14,522 nucleotides of DNA from RZYP01 sp050256135 (GCA_050256135.1 JBFWIF010000064.1:1-14522), one strand, 5' to 3'; counted from the stretch's first letter, positions 7,716 through 13,892 are shown. The notes: generated by a model from the letters alone, not told the origin. A program made the numbers and translations.

Positions 7716-8153
7716 ATGTTAAAGAAAGTTCTTGTTTTGGTGGATGGCGGCGATAATTCTTTTCGCGCGTTGAATTATGCTATGGAATTGTGTAAGTTAT
7801 CAGATGGCGAGCTGCTTGTAATGACTTCTGTAAAAACAGATATGAAAGTTACGGCAGAAGCAGCTCCGCTTGATCAGGAATTACGGACACAAGCCAATAA
7901 TGAGGCTGTTAAAACAGGCAATAAGGCACTTGGAAGTGCTAAAGCTATTTTGGATGGCAGAGGTATCGGTGTTCAGTATATACTTGAATTTGGTGCTCCG
8001 GCAGCTATGGCGATGAAAACTGCTGAAAAGTTTGAATGTGACACAATTGTTGTCGGCAGCCGCGGGTTAGGGACTTTGCAAGGTATTTTGAGCGACAGTG
8101 TGAGCAAGAAATTGGTGCAGGAAGCGCATGTGCCTGTAATTGTCATAAAATAA
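7716..8153 (+). CDS. Universal stress protein UspA family (array gene 5, type C, altered ATP motif)
   Basis: A 145-residue UspA protein with the N-terminus KKVLVLVDGGDNSFRALNYAM and the C-terminus VPVIVIK. In the nucleotide motif, G114-S-R-G117 is kept, but after nine residues the sequence is D127-S128 instead of G-S. This replaces the last conserved glycine, which binds phosphate in ATP-binding members, so ATP binding may be lost or changed. Its length and central region resemble type A; its SFRALNYAM resembles type B. AGGAG at 7704-7708 gives a 7-bp spacing. It sits between two terminators, so its expression may be separate from that of the other four genes. Confidence 0.9.
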   Translation: MLKKVLVLVDGGDNSFRALNYAMELCKLSDGELLVMTSVKTDMKVTAEAAPLDQELRTQANNEAVKTGNKALGSAKAILDGRGIGVQYILEFGAPAAMAMKTAEKFECDTIVVGSRGLGTLQGILSDSVSKKLVQEAHVPVIVIK

Positions 8154-8166
8154 TTGCGAGTAAATA

Positions 8167-8216
8167 AAAAAAGTGCGTATCTCTATTTGAATTTAGATAG
8201 AGATACGCACTTTTTT
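8167..8216. terminator. Long bidirectional terminator between the usp array and the corA unit
   Basis: A perfect 14-bp stem (8173-8186 with 8197-8210) around a 10-base loop is flanked by six A residues on the left and six T residues on the right, so it can terminate both strands. It separates the plus-strand usp array from the converging minus-strand genes. The stop codon of the small minus-strand gene overlaps its T-run. Confidence 0.92.
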
Positions 8217-8448
8217 AGTAGGATTTTTTGCCGAACAGAGGATGTTTAGCTGGTTCGAGATGCAGTTTTTTAGCAAGCTTTACTGCCTCTTCCAGCGGAA
8301 GGTCTTCTTTTATCATGCCGTCTTTTTCGAAGACGCAGTAGGGATTACCTGAACCTACTTCTCCGCCTGGCAAATAGATAAACTCCTTGTTTTCGGTATC
8401 ACCGAGGACAATGCCGGCAAGTAGCTGCTCGGCCATAATTTTTGACAT
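8215..8448 (-). CDS. Small protein of unknown function, 77 residues
   Basis: I do not recognise a family. The protein is soluble in character, with no membrane segment or signal peptide. The middle has a glycine-rich YLPGGEVGSGNPYCVF stretch, followed by a likely amphipathic helix (PLEEAVKLAKKLHL) and a basic end. It looks real: a strong GGAAGGAG ribosome binding site lies at 8456-8463, 7 bases before the ATG, and the stop codon sits exactly at the shared terminator. It starts 21 bp downstream of corA on the same strand, so the two are probably co-transcribed. A link to cation transport is possible only by context. Confidence 0.75.
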   Translation of the reverse strand: MSKIMAEQLLAGIVLGDTENKEFIYLPGGEVGSGNPYCVFEKDGMIKEDLPLEEAVKLAKKLHLEPAKHPLFGKKSY

Positions 8449-8469
8449 TTCGTGGCTCCTTCCAGTAAA

Positions 8470-9420
8470 TCAGAACATACGTTTTTTTCGAAGAAAATAA
8501 GCAAAGGTAATAGCTATTGCGGTAGCGATAGCTACGACTATGAAGAAAGCATAATCATTGTCGTGGAACGGAACCTGGACATTCATCCCCCATAAACCCG
8601 AAAGCACGGTAGGAATAGCCAACAAAATTGTTACGCCGGCCAAAAATTTCATCACGAGGTTCATGTTGTTATTGATGATTGAAGCAAATACTTCCATCAT
8701 GCTATTTAAAATATGGCTGTACATCTCAACCATTTCTATAGCTTGTTTGTATTCGATAATAACGTCTTCCAGCAGGTCTTCGTCTTCTTCGTACATCTTT
8801 ATCAGATGTTGAAGCTGATTGGTGGAACGCAGTCTCAGTATTTTTTCAGTTACTATATAGTTGCTGCGCAAGGACGCCGAGAAGAAAGTCAATGACTTTT
8901 GAACATCAAGTAAATTGAAAAGTTCTGCATTTTCCATTGATTTTCTAAGGTGTTGTTCCAATTCGTCAGTGCGGCGATTAATATTGCGGATATATTTCAA
9001 ATACAATGTAGCAGATTTATAAAGAATCTGAAAAAGGAAACGTGTTTTCTTAAAAGTACTGAAGGTTCGGTAGTTCGTTGAGTTGAAGTCGGCTAATACA
9101 GCATTTACTTCCAGACAAACCGTTATGATGCAGTTAGCAGTTATTATGATTCCCAAAGGCAAGGTATCATAATCATTATTACTGCGTAAAAGAGGAATAT
9201 CGATCAATATTAGTATCTGATCAGTTTCCCACTCAATACGAGATTTTTCCTCATCGTCCAAGGCTGCTGTCAGGTAATCAAGCTGTACGCCTGTAGCAGC
9301 GGAAATCTCAGTTAATTCCTCTATTGAGGGGCTTATAATATCAATCCATATGCCTTTTTCGAGCTGGTCCAACATTAGCTCGTCAACGCCATCAGCACAA
9401 CTTTTATAAATCTTGTACAT
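8470..9420 (-). CDS. corA: CorA-family magnesium/divalent cation transporter
   Basis: A 316-residue protein with the CorA layout: a cytoplasmic alpha/beta domain (residues 1 to about 140), a long helical stalk (about 140-255), and two C-terminal membrane helices (about 257-277 and 290-310). The signature GMN (278-280, in LSGLWGMNVQVPF) lies at the end of the first helix and forms the selectivity filter of the pentameric pore. The basic tail RKKRMF fits the cytoplasmic C-terminus of the family. It should conduct Mg2+, or Co2+/Ni2+, into the cell. GGAGG at 9428-9432 (read on the minus strand) lies 7 bases before the ATG. The leader upstream contains inverted repeats and a GC-rich island that may be regulatory. 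A small unknown gene follows in the same transcript. Confidence 0.93.
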   Translation of the reverse strand: MYKIYKSCADGVDELMLDQLEKGIWIDIISPSIEELTEISAATGVQLDYLTAALDDEEKSRIEWETDQILILIDIPLLRSNNDYDTLPLGIIITANCIITVCLEVNAVLADFNSTNYRTFSTFKKTRFLFQILYKSATLYLKYIRNINRRTDELEQHLRKSMENAELFNLLDVQKSLTFFSASLRSNYIVTEKILRLRSTNQLQHLIKMYEEDEDLLEDVIIEYKQAIEMVEMYSHILNSMMEVFASIINNNMNLVMKFLAGVTILLAIPTVLSGLWGMNVQVPFHDNDYAFFIVVAIATAIAITFAYFLRKKRMF

Positions 9421-9450
9421 TGGAACCCCTCCATTCTGCTTTAAGTTTCG

Positions 9451-9466
9451 TTGGCGGCCACGCCAA
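9451..9466 (-). repeat. Inverted repeat in the corA leader
   Basis: TTGGCG (9451-9456) and CGCCAA (9461-9466) are perfect reverse complements around a 4-base loop. It lies about 20 bases upstream of the corA ribosome binding site, within the predicted 5' untranslated RNA. No T-run follows on the corA strand, so it is not a terminator. It may be an RNA hairpin or a regulator operator. Confidence 0.45.
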
Positions 9467-9605
9467 AAAGAAAATATGTTGTTAAGATTATGGTGCAGCA
9501 GCCCTTGCAGTCAGCCCTGAGAGGCTTTGCTCAGTTCTCTGTTGTTTATAATTTAAAAGGTAATAATAGAAACTATTTTTTAACCATTAATATATTCGAC
9601 GAGTA

Positions 9606-9635
9606 TATATAAAATCCTTGTATAATATTAAGCAA
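9606..9635 (-). promoter_or_regulatory. Possible corA promoter
   Basis: On the minus strand, TTGCTT (9630-9635) and TATATA (9606-9611) are 18 bp apart. Transcription from here would give a leader of roughly 180 bases before corA, containing the GC-rich island and the inverted repeat. The region is very AT-rich, so chance matches are likely. Confidence 0.3.
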
Positions 9636-9715
9636 GAAAATATTTTTATGTGTTAAATTCTAGTTAATATATAAAATATCATATTACAGACAGGCTTTTT
9701 TTTCTATTGCTTTGC

Positions 9716-9724
9716 TGATATAAT
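9716..9724 (+). promoter_or_regulatory. Extended -10 promoter of the symporter-hutP operon
   Basis: TGATATAAT at 9716-9724 is a perfect extended -10 element (TGN followed by TATAAT). No good -35 box lies at the usual distance, which extended -10 promoters can tolerate. Transcription would start near 9731, so the RNA would begin at the UAG-rich leader, about 70 bases before the symporter start codon. Confidence 0.55.
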
Positions 9725-9731
9725 ACTATAT

Positions 9732-9797
9732 GAGTTTGTAGCAACGTAGAATGGTAGTAAGGATATCGTTGTTTCGATTATTTGTGTAGAAGGGTAG
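9732..9797 (+). promoter_or_regulatory. Phased UAG-triplet leader, candidate RNA-protein binding site
   Basis: The predicted leader RNA carries GAG at 9732 and TAG triplets starting at 9739, 9747, 9755, 9787 and 9795. The first three TAGs are 8 bases apart, the last two are 8 apart, and the two groups are 32 bases apart, so all five share one 8-base register. The last two surround the purine-rich AGAAGGG (9788-9794), which is the probable symporter ribosome binding site. HutP binds spaced NAG triplets, and a HutP-family gene is the second gene of this operon. The binding role is inferred. Confidence 0.45.
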
Positions 9798-9798
9798 C

Positions 9799-11223
9799 GT
9801 GGTGTTGATGTCCATTCAATTGTTTATTGTCTGTGTTTATGTTGTACTGTTATTTGCAATTAGTTTGTATGCAAAGAAGAAGGCTGACAAAGGAGCTTCA
9901 GAGTATTTATTTGCTGGGCGCAAGCTTGGACCGGTTCTTATTGCAGTTAATATTACAGGACTTGCCGTTGGGGCAGCATCAACTGTTGGTGTAGCTGAGA
10001 ATGCTTTCAGTGTTGGGCTTGCGGCTGGCTGGTATAATGCAGCTTGGGCAGCAGGAGCATTAATTATGGGTATGGTCGCTGCTGGAAAATACAGGGCTTT
10101 GAAGGCCACTACGATTCCGGATTTATTTGAACGATATTATGATACAAAGGGCCGCGTTATTAGTGCTGTTGGGCTTTTAATCATTATGCTTGTCATCACG
10201 TCTTTACAGTATCTGGCAGGCGGAGCAATTTTATCAGCATTACTGCCTGATATTTTTTCTTTTAAGAGTGGTATGTTGACAAGTGCTGTGGTTTTCATCG
10301 GTATTACCTTGATCGGTGGCTTATGGTCATCGGGTCTTTCTAATATAGTGAGTGTTGTTTTGATTTACATAGGTGTTTTATATTCTACATATGCTTCGGT
10401 CGATCACGTTGGCGGCATTTCAGCACTTGTAAGTCAATTGCCAGCTGGTAAGGCTTGGTTTAATCCTTTTGAAGGATTTCCGATGGCTATCGTTATAGGC
10501 TGGTTTGTGGTTATGATAACCCAGGCTATTACGGCGCAGGGACCGGTTCAGATTGCCTGCGGAGCGAAAGATGCTAAATCTGCTAAAAAAGGCTTTATCT
10601 GGGGTGCGGCGTTGATTTTCCCTATAGGTTTCTTGTGTGCTTTAATCGGAATTGTTGCCAGAGTATCGTTTCCTGGCATTAAAGCTACAATGGCGTTGCC
10701 CAGCGTAGTTATGAGCCTTGACCCTGTTGTGGCAGGAATTACTTTAGCTGCTATGTGGGCTGCTGATATTTCAACTGCCTGTACGATTTTGTTGGGTGCT
10801 GGAACTTTGTTTTCTCAGGATATTTATAAACGCTTTATAAATCCAGGTGTCTCGGAACAAAAGTTCCTATCAGTTAATAGGTTAACTATATTAGTTTGCG
10901 GAATAATAACTTTGTGGTTTGCGTTCAATGCAGTAGGTATTTTGAAGACGATGGTCGCTGGTTTAAGTCTTACGACTGCTCTGACTGTTGTTTTCTTATT
11001 TACAATCTTTTTGCCAGCAGCCTGCAGAAGAAGTTCTGCTTTTTATACGACACTAGCAGGTCTGATTGCTATTGTAGTTTGGCAGTTCTGCCCTGCACTA
11101 CATGTTTTGCAGCACGTGATATATTTTGAATGGTTGGTTTGTATAGTTACTTTCTTCTTGGTTGCCATTATAGATCAAAGGCCTATCAAAATACCGGAGT
11201 TAATTGAAGAAGAAGGTGAATAA
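9799..11223 (+). CDS. Sodium:solute symporter (SSS family)
   Basis: A protein of about 474 residues with roughly 12-13 hydrophobic segments. The N-terminal region has the SSS pattern of a first helix, then a conserved SEYLFAGRKLGPVLIAVNIT loop and a glycine- and alanine-rich second helix. The segment ADISTACTILLGAGTLF followed by QDIYKRF matches the family helix that supplies sodium-site residues (compare PutP). It should couple inward Na+ flow to uptake of a small organic solute; an amino acid such as serine is plausible from the downstream serine dehydratase but is not shown. GTG 9799, GTG 9802, TTG 9805 and ATG 9808 are all possible starts. The only purine-rich site, AGAAGGG at 9788-9794, best fits GTG 9802 (7-bp spacing). 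It is the first gene of the operon, and its stop is one base from the hutP-like start. Confidence 0.9.
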   Translation: MVLMSIQLFIVCVYVVLLFAISLYAKKKADKGASEYLFAGRKLGPVLIAVNITGLAVGAASTVGVAENAFSVGLAAGWYNAAWAAGALIMGMVAAGKYRALKATTIPDLFERYYDTKGRVISAVGLLIIMLVITSLQYLAGGAILSALLPDIFSFKSGMLTSAVVFIGITLIGGLWSSGLSNIVSVVLIYIGVLYSTYASVDHVGGISALVSQLPAGKAWFNPFEGFPMAIVIGWFVVMITQAITAQGPVQIACGAKDAKSAKKGFIWGAALIFPIGFLCALIGIVARVSFPGIKATMALPSVVMSLDPVVAGITLAAMWAADISTACTILLGAGTLFSQDIYKRFINPGVSEQKFLSVNRLTILVCGIITLWFAFNAVGILKTMVAGLSLTTALTVVFLFTIFLPAACRRSSAFYTTLAGLIAIVVWQFCPALHVLQHVIYFEWLVCIVTFFLVAIIDQRPIKIPELIEEEGE

Positions 11224-11224
11224 A

Positions 11225-11656
11225 ATGCCTGCTGATAAACACACAAGTATTGATATAGGACGAGCAGCCTTAAAAATTGCTATAACCAGCAATCGTACCG
11301 ATGAACAGGCTGTAAAAGAAGAGCTGGCTGCAATGGGTGTACGTTCGACAGCAGTTGATTTTGGCGGAGAGTTTATCCAGTCGATTGTTAAAATAGTTGA
11401 GAGAGCCGTTGTAGCGGCGCAACGACAAGGCGTTGTTACTAATACCCATGTCGGTGCCGGAGCTGTAGCCGGAGCTGCTCACGAAGCATTGGAACAGGTG
11501 AAGGTAAAAGCGATAGGGTTTAATGTTGGCGGTAAAATCGGTATTGCCCGCTTCGATGAACATCTCTGTGTGGCGATTTTCATGGGCGTTGGCGTTCTTA
11601 ATCTAAATGAGTTATGCGTTGGTCTTGCGCACCGTTCATTGGACAAAGTTGAGTAA
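11225..11656 (+). CDS. HutP-family RNA-binding regulator (putative antiterminator)
   Basis: A 143-residue protein with the HutP-like layout: an N-terminal helix with GRAALKIAITS, a middle stretch with VDFGGEFIQSIVKIVERAV, then GKIGIARF and a C-terminal VAIFMGVGVLNLNELCVGLAHRSL. I recognise this as the HutP family of Bacillota. In B. subtilis, HutP forms a hexamer that, with L-histidine and Mg2+, binds NAG triplets in hut mRNA and prevents termination before hutH. By memory-based alignment the final histidine (H136 in VGLAHRS) matches the conserved C-terminal one, but the metal-binding histidine pair seems absent. The ATG at 11225 has AAGGTG (11213-11218) inside the symporter gene and lies one base after its stop, so the two are probably coupled. 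A strong terminator and the serine dehydratase genes follow, so it may regulate them. The ligand is unknown. Confidence 0.82.
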   Translation: MPADKHTSIDIGRAALKIAITSNRTDEQAVKEELAAMGVRSTAVDFGGEFIQSIVKIVERAVVAAQRQGVVTNTHVGAGAVAGAAHEALEQVKVKAIGFNVGGKIGIARFDEHLCVAIFMGVGVLNLNELCVGLAHRSLDKVE

Positions 11657-11661
11657 GTTTT

Positions 11662-11703
11662 ACCCGTACGGTATTGTTGAAGACGATGCTGTACGGGTTT
11701 TTT
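11662..11703 (+). terminator. Intrinsic terminator between the hutP-like gene and sdaAB
   Basis: Positions 11662-11676 pair continuously with 11684-11698 (15 bp, three of them G-U) around the loop TTGAAGA, and a T-run extends to 11703. No good promoter follows before sdaAB at 11735, so sdaAB expression probably depends on read-through here. This is the same position as the HutP-controlled terminator in the B. subtilis hut operon, which makes it a candidate antitermination site. Confidence 0.85.
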
Positions 11704-11734
11704 AATATAAAATTTTGATGCAGAGGTATTTGTT

Positions 11735-12400
11735 ATGGACTTAATGGATGTAATTGGTCCTGTAATGATTGGACCTTCAAGTTCGCATACGGCTGGAGCT
11801 GTACGGCTTGGACTTTTGGCTGCCAGTATTTTGGGCGAAAAGCCGGTAAAAGCAGAAATTGAACTGCATGGTTCTTTTGCCCAGACTTATCGAGGGCATG
11901 GCACTGATCTTGCCTTGCTTGCAGGACTTATGGGCTGGTTGCCGGATGATGCTCGTATTCCTGAAGCGAAAAATTTTGCTGAAAGAAATGGCTTGGAGTA
12001 CAGATTTTTTAAGGCAAATATCGGAGAATTGGCGCATCCAAATACTGTAAGGTTCAAATTAATTGGAGCAGGCGGCGCTAAGTGTCAGGTAATAGGTTCC
12101 TCAATTGGCGGCGGACAGGTCAGCGTGACAGAAATTGATGATTTTCCAGTGGAACTAAGTGGCAGACTGCCAAGTGTTTTGGTTCTGCACAGAGATCAAT
12201 GCGGTGTCATTGCTCTGGTCAGCGGACAACTCGCGGAAGATGGCATTAATATTGCCGGCATGAGGGTTTTCCGTACTGATAAAGGCGGCTTGGCAATTAT
12301 GATTATTGAATGTGACCAGCGAATTCCACCAGAAACACTGGAAAAAATAACGCATTTGATGGCTGTAAAATCTGTTCGGTTTATAAATAATGTGCTGTGA
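11735..12400 (+). CDS. sdaAB: L-serine dehydratase, iron-sulfur-dependent, beta subunit
   Basis: A 221-residue protein that supplies one half of the two-subunit [4Fe-4S] L-serine dehydratase, which converts L-serine to pyruvate and ammonia in the cytoplasm. The N-terminal motif IGPSSSHTAGA (S15-S-S-H-T19) is the hallmark of the beta domain. GSSIGGGQVSVTEID lies at 121-135, and residues from about 147 to the end form an ACT domain (VLVLHRDQCGVIA, followed by a DGINIAGMRVFR stretch), usually a regulatory or substrate-loading domain. The length fits the family. GAGGT at 11723-11727 gives a 7-bp spacing. sdaAA follows after 11 bp. It lies downstream of a strong terminator, so its transcription may be conditional. 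Confidence 0.95.
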   Translation: MDLMDVIGPVMIGPSSSHTAGAVRLGLLAASILGEKPVKAEIELHGSFAQTYRGHGTDLALLAGLMGWLPDDARIPEAKNFAERNGLEYRFFKANIGELAHPNTVRFKLIGAGGAKCQVIGSSIGGGQVSVTEIDDFPVELSGRLPSVLVLHRDQCGVIALVSGQLAEDGINIAGMRVFRTDKGGLAIMIIECDQRIPPETLEKITHLMAVKSVRFINNVL

Positions 12401-12411
12401 GGTAATCAAAA

Positions 12412-13302
12412 ATGGCAAAAGATAAACTTTCTCTGGCTGTCTGGATAGAGGAGTCTGAAAAAAAAGAGGTTCCTTTGCGAGAGATTTTAATTAAAAAGAA
12501 TGCTGAAAAAATGGGTATTGAACCTCAGGCTCTTCTCGATAAAATGATTGATATGCTGAAGGTTATGCGAAGTTCTATTGATTATGGACTTACAGGAGTG
12601 CGTTCACGCAGTGGACTAACAGGGGGCAGTGCTAAAAAACTGTCAGAAGCCAAACAAGGTGCCGCCGCTCATAACCTTTTGGGGTCGACAGCGCGTGATG
12701 CAGTAATATTTTCGCTTGCTGTAGCCGAGGCTAATGCTGCTATGGGCCGTATTGTTGCAGCGCCAACAGCTGGTGCCAGTGGTGTTTTGCCAGGCATGCT
12801 GTTTTCTTTGCAGAATAACTATGCATTGAGTGACAAGGATTTAGCTGCAGGACTTGTCGTTGCTGGCAGTATTGGCCTTGTTATTGCCAATAGGTCGTCC
12901 TTATCCGGAGCTATGGGTGGCTGCCAGGCAGAAACCGGCAGTGCGGCAGCGATGGCTGCCGGTGCAGCTGTCGATATGCTGGGAGGAACACCTGCGCAAG
13001 TTGGACATGCAGTTGCTATTACCATGAAAAACATGTTGGGACTAGTGTGTGATCCGGTAGCAGGTTTGGTAGAAGTTCCTTGCATTAAGAGAAACGCCGG
13101 AGCGGTTACGCAGGCGTTAACGGCAGCAGAAATGGTTTTGGCTGGTATCGCAAGCTTTATTCCAGCTGATGAGGCAATTGATGCGATGAAAGAAGTCGGT
13201 GATCGTATGCCTTGTGCCTTGAAGGAAACTGCAGGGGGAGGACTGGCTCATTCGCCTACGGCGTTAGCTTGGGCCGAAGCTTATTTTAAAACTGAAGAAT
13301 AA
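12412..13302 (+). CDS. sdaAA: L-serine dehydratase, iron-sulfur-dependent, alpha subunit
   Basis: A 296-residue protein, the catalytic half of the oxygen-sensitive [4Fe-4S] L-serine dehydratase. It has APTAGASGVLPG (117-128) and GAMGGCQAETGSA. The three expected cluster cysteines are C171, C213 (LVCDPVAG) and C224 (VPCIKRN); the spacings of 42 and 11 residues match those I recall for the fused enzyme in other bacteria. C268 (MPCALKETAGGG) is a further conserved cysteine. The cluster's open iron site binds the serine hydroxyl and removes water, leaving 2-aminoacrylate. GAGG at 12399-12402 overlaps the end of sdaAB, so the subunits are likely translated together. The split alpha/beta form is typical of Bacillota and of anaerobes. 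Confidence 0.96.
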   Translation: MAKDKLSLAVWIEESEKKEVPLREILIKKNAEKMGIEPQALLDKMIDMLKVMRSSIDYGLTGVRSRSGLTGGSAKKLSEAKQGAAAHNLLGSTARDAVIFSLAVAEANAAMGRIVAAPTAGASGVLPGMLFSLQNNYALSDKDLAAGLVVAGSIGLVIANRSSLSGAMGGCQAETGSAAAMAAGAAVDMLGGTPAQVGHAVAITMKNMLGLVCDPVAGLVEVPCIKRNAGAVTQALTAAEMVLAGIASFIPADEAIDAMKEVGDRMPCALKETAGGGLAHSPTALAWAEAYFKTEE

Positions 13303-13323
13303 TTAATCAGGAGGCATTTTATT

Positions 13324-13704
13324 ATGAAAAAAGTGATTAGTACTGAAAAAGCACCGCAAGCAATTGGACCATATTCACAAGCAATAGAGGCAGCAGGTTT
13401 TCTTTTTGCTTCTGGACAGATTCCGATTGTACCTGCTACAGGAGAAATAATTGCCGGCGGTATCAACGAACAGACCAAACAGGTTTTGGCGAATATCAAA
13501 GCTATTCTTGATGAAAAAAGTCTGAGCTTTGAAGATGTTGTAAAAACGACAGTATTTTTAGCAGACATGAATGACTTCGGAGCAGTTAATGCAATTTATG
13601 GAGAGTCTTTTAGCGTAAATCCGCCTGCGCGCTCTTGTGTGCAGGTTGCACGACTGCCAAAAGATGTTAAAATAGAAATAGAAATTGTTGCAGTTTGTAA
13701 GTAA
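13324..13704 (+). CDS. ridA: RidA, reactive imine/enamine deaminase
   Basis: A 126-residue soluble protein of the RidA/YjgF family, which forms trimers that hydrolyse reactive imines such as those derived from 2-aminoacrylate. It shows the family landmarks: APQAIGPYSQA (10-20), FASGQIP (28-34), the catalytic arginine R103 in NPPARSCVQVARLP, and the C-terminal IEIEIVAV. AGGAGG at 13309-13314 gives a 9-bp spacing, and it begins 21 bp after sdaAA. Placement with serine dehydratase makes chemical sense: that enzyme releases 2-aminoacrylate, and RidA speeds its safe conversion to pyruvate and ammonia. I see no clear terminator directly after it. Confidence 0.96.
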   Translation: MKKVISTEKAPQAIGPYSQAIEAAGFLFASGQIPIVPATGEIIAGGINEQTKQVLANIKAILDEKSLSFEDVVKTTVFLADMNDFGAVNAIYGESFSVNPPARSCVQVARLPKDVKIEIEIVAVCK

Positions 13705-13749
13705 GATTTAATGAAATATGTAAAACTGTAAAAAAGTTACGAAAAGTCG

Positions 13750-13778
13750 TTGACACCATCAAGTGACTATGGTACAAT
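13750..13778 (+). promoter_or_regulatory. Strong promoter of the tRNA cluster
   Basis: A perfect TTGACA (13750-13755) and TACAAT (13773-13778) are separated by the ideal 17 bp. The first tRNA begins about 38 bp downstream, and a terminator follows the last tRNA, so the four tRNAs form a transcription unit of their own. Confidence 0.88.
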
Positions 13779-13815
13779 AATTTTCGTCGCCAAGCTATTA
13801 AAGTTTGGTTAATTT

Positions 13816-13892
13816 GGTGGCTGTGGTGAAGCGGTTAACACGGCGGATTGTGGCTCCGTTACGCGTGGGTTCGATCCCCACCAGTCACCCCA
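13816..13892 (+). tRNA. tRNA-His (GTG)
   Basis: The acceptor stem GTGGCTG (13817-13823) pairs with CAGTCAC (13882-13888) with one G-U pair. The extra 5' G at 13816 faces C73 (13889), the identity mark of histidine tRNA. The anticodon GTG is at 13850-13852 in the loop TTGTGGC, the T-loop reads TTCGATC, and CCA is encoded (13890-13892). Confidence 0.96.

Larger units (their letters stand above)
9421..9798. other. Divergent intergenic region between corA and the symporter gene
   Basis: This 378-bp non-coding stretch holds, from the corA side: the corA ribosome binding site; an inverted repeat at 9451-9466; a GC-rich island at about 9491-9540 with the direct repeat CAGCCCT (9499-9505 and 9512-9518); a strongly AT-rich segment (about 9541-9690) with promoter-like boxes on both strands; and the extended -10 promoter and UAG-rich leader of the symporter operon. 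I found no convincing open reading frame in it. Confidence 0.7.

Noticed and set aside
9421..9600. M-box (ykoK) magnesium riboswitch upstream of corA
   Set aside because: I could not find the conserved M-box segments as I remember them in the right order. Only general hairpin potential is visible.
9732..9797. TRAP-type (GAG/UAG-N2-3) binding site
   Set aside because: The spacers are 4-5 bases, not 2-3, and nothing in the window links to tryptophan. A HutP-type protein is the closer candidate.
11646..11657. NAG cluster just before the hutP-sdaAB terminator
   Set aside because: AAG, GAG and AAG occur, but with spacers of 2 and 1 bases, unlike a HutP site, and they lie in the end of the coding sequence.
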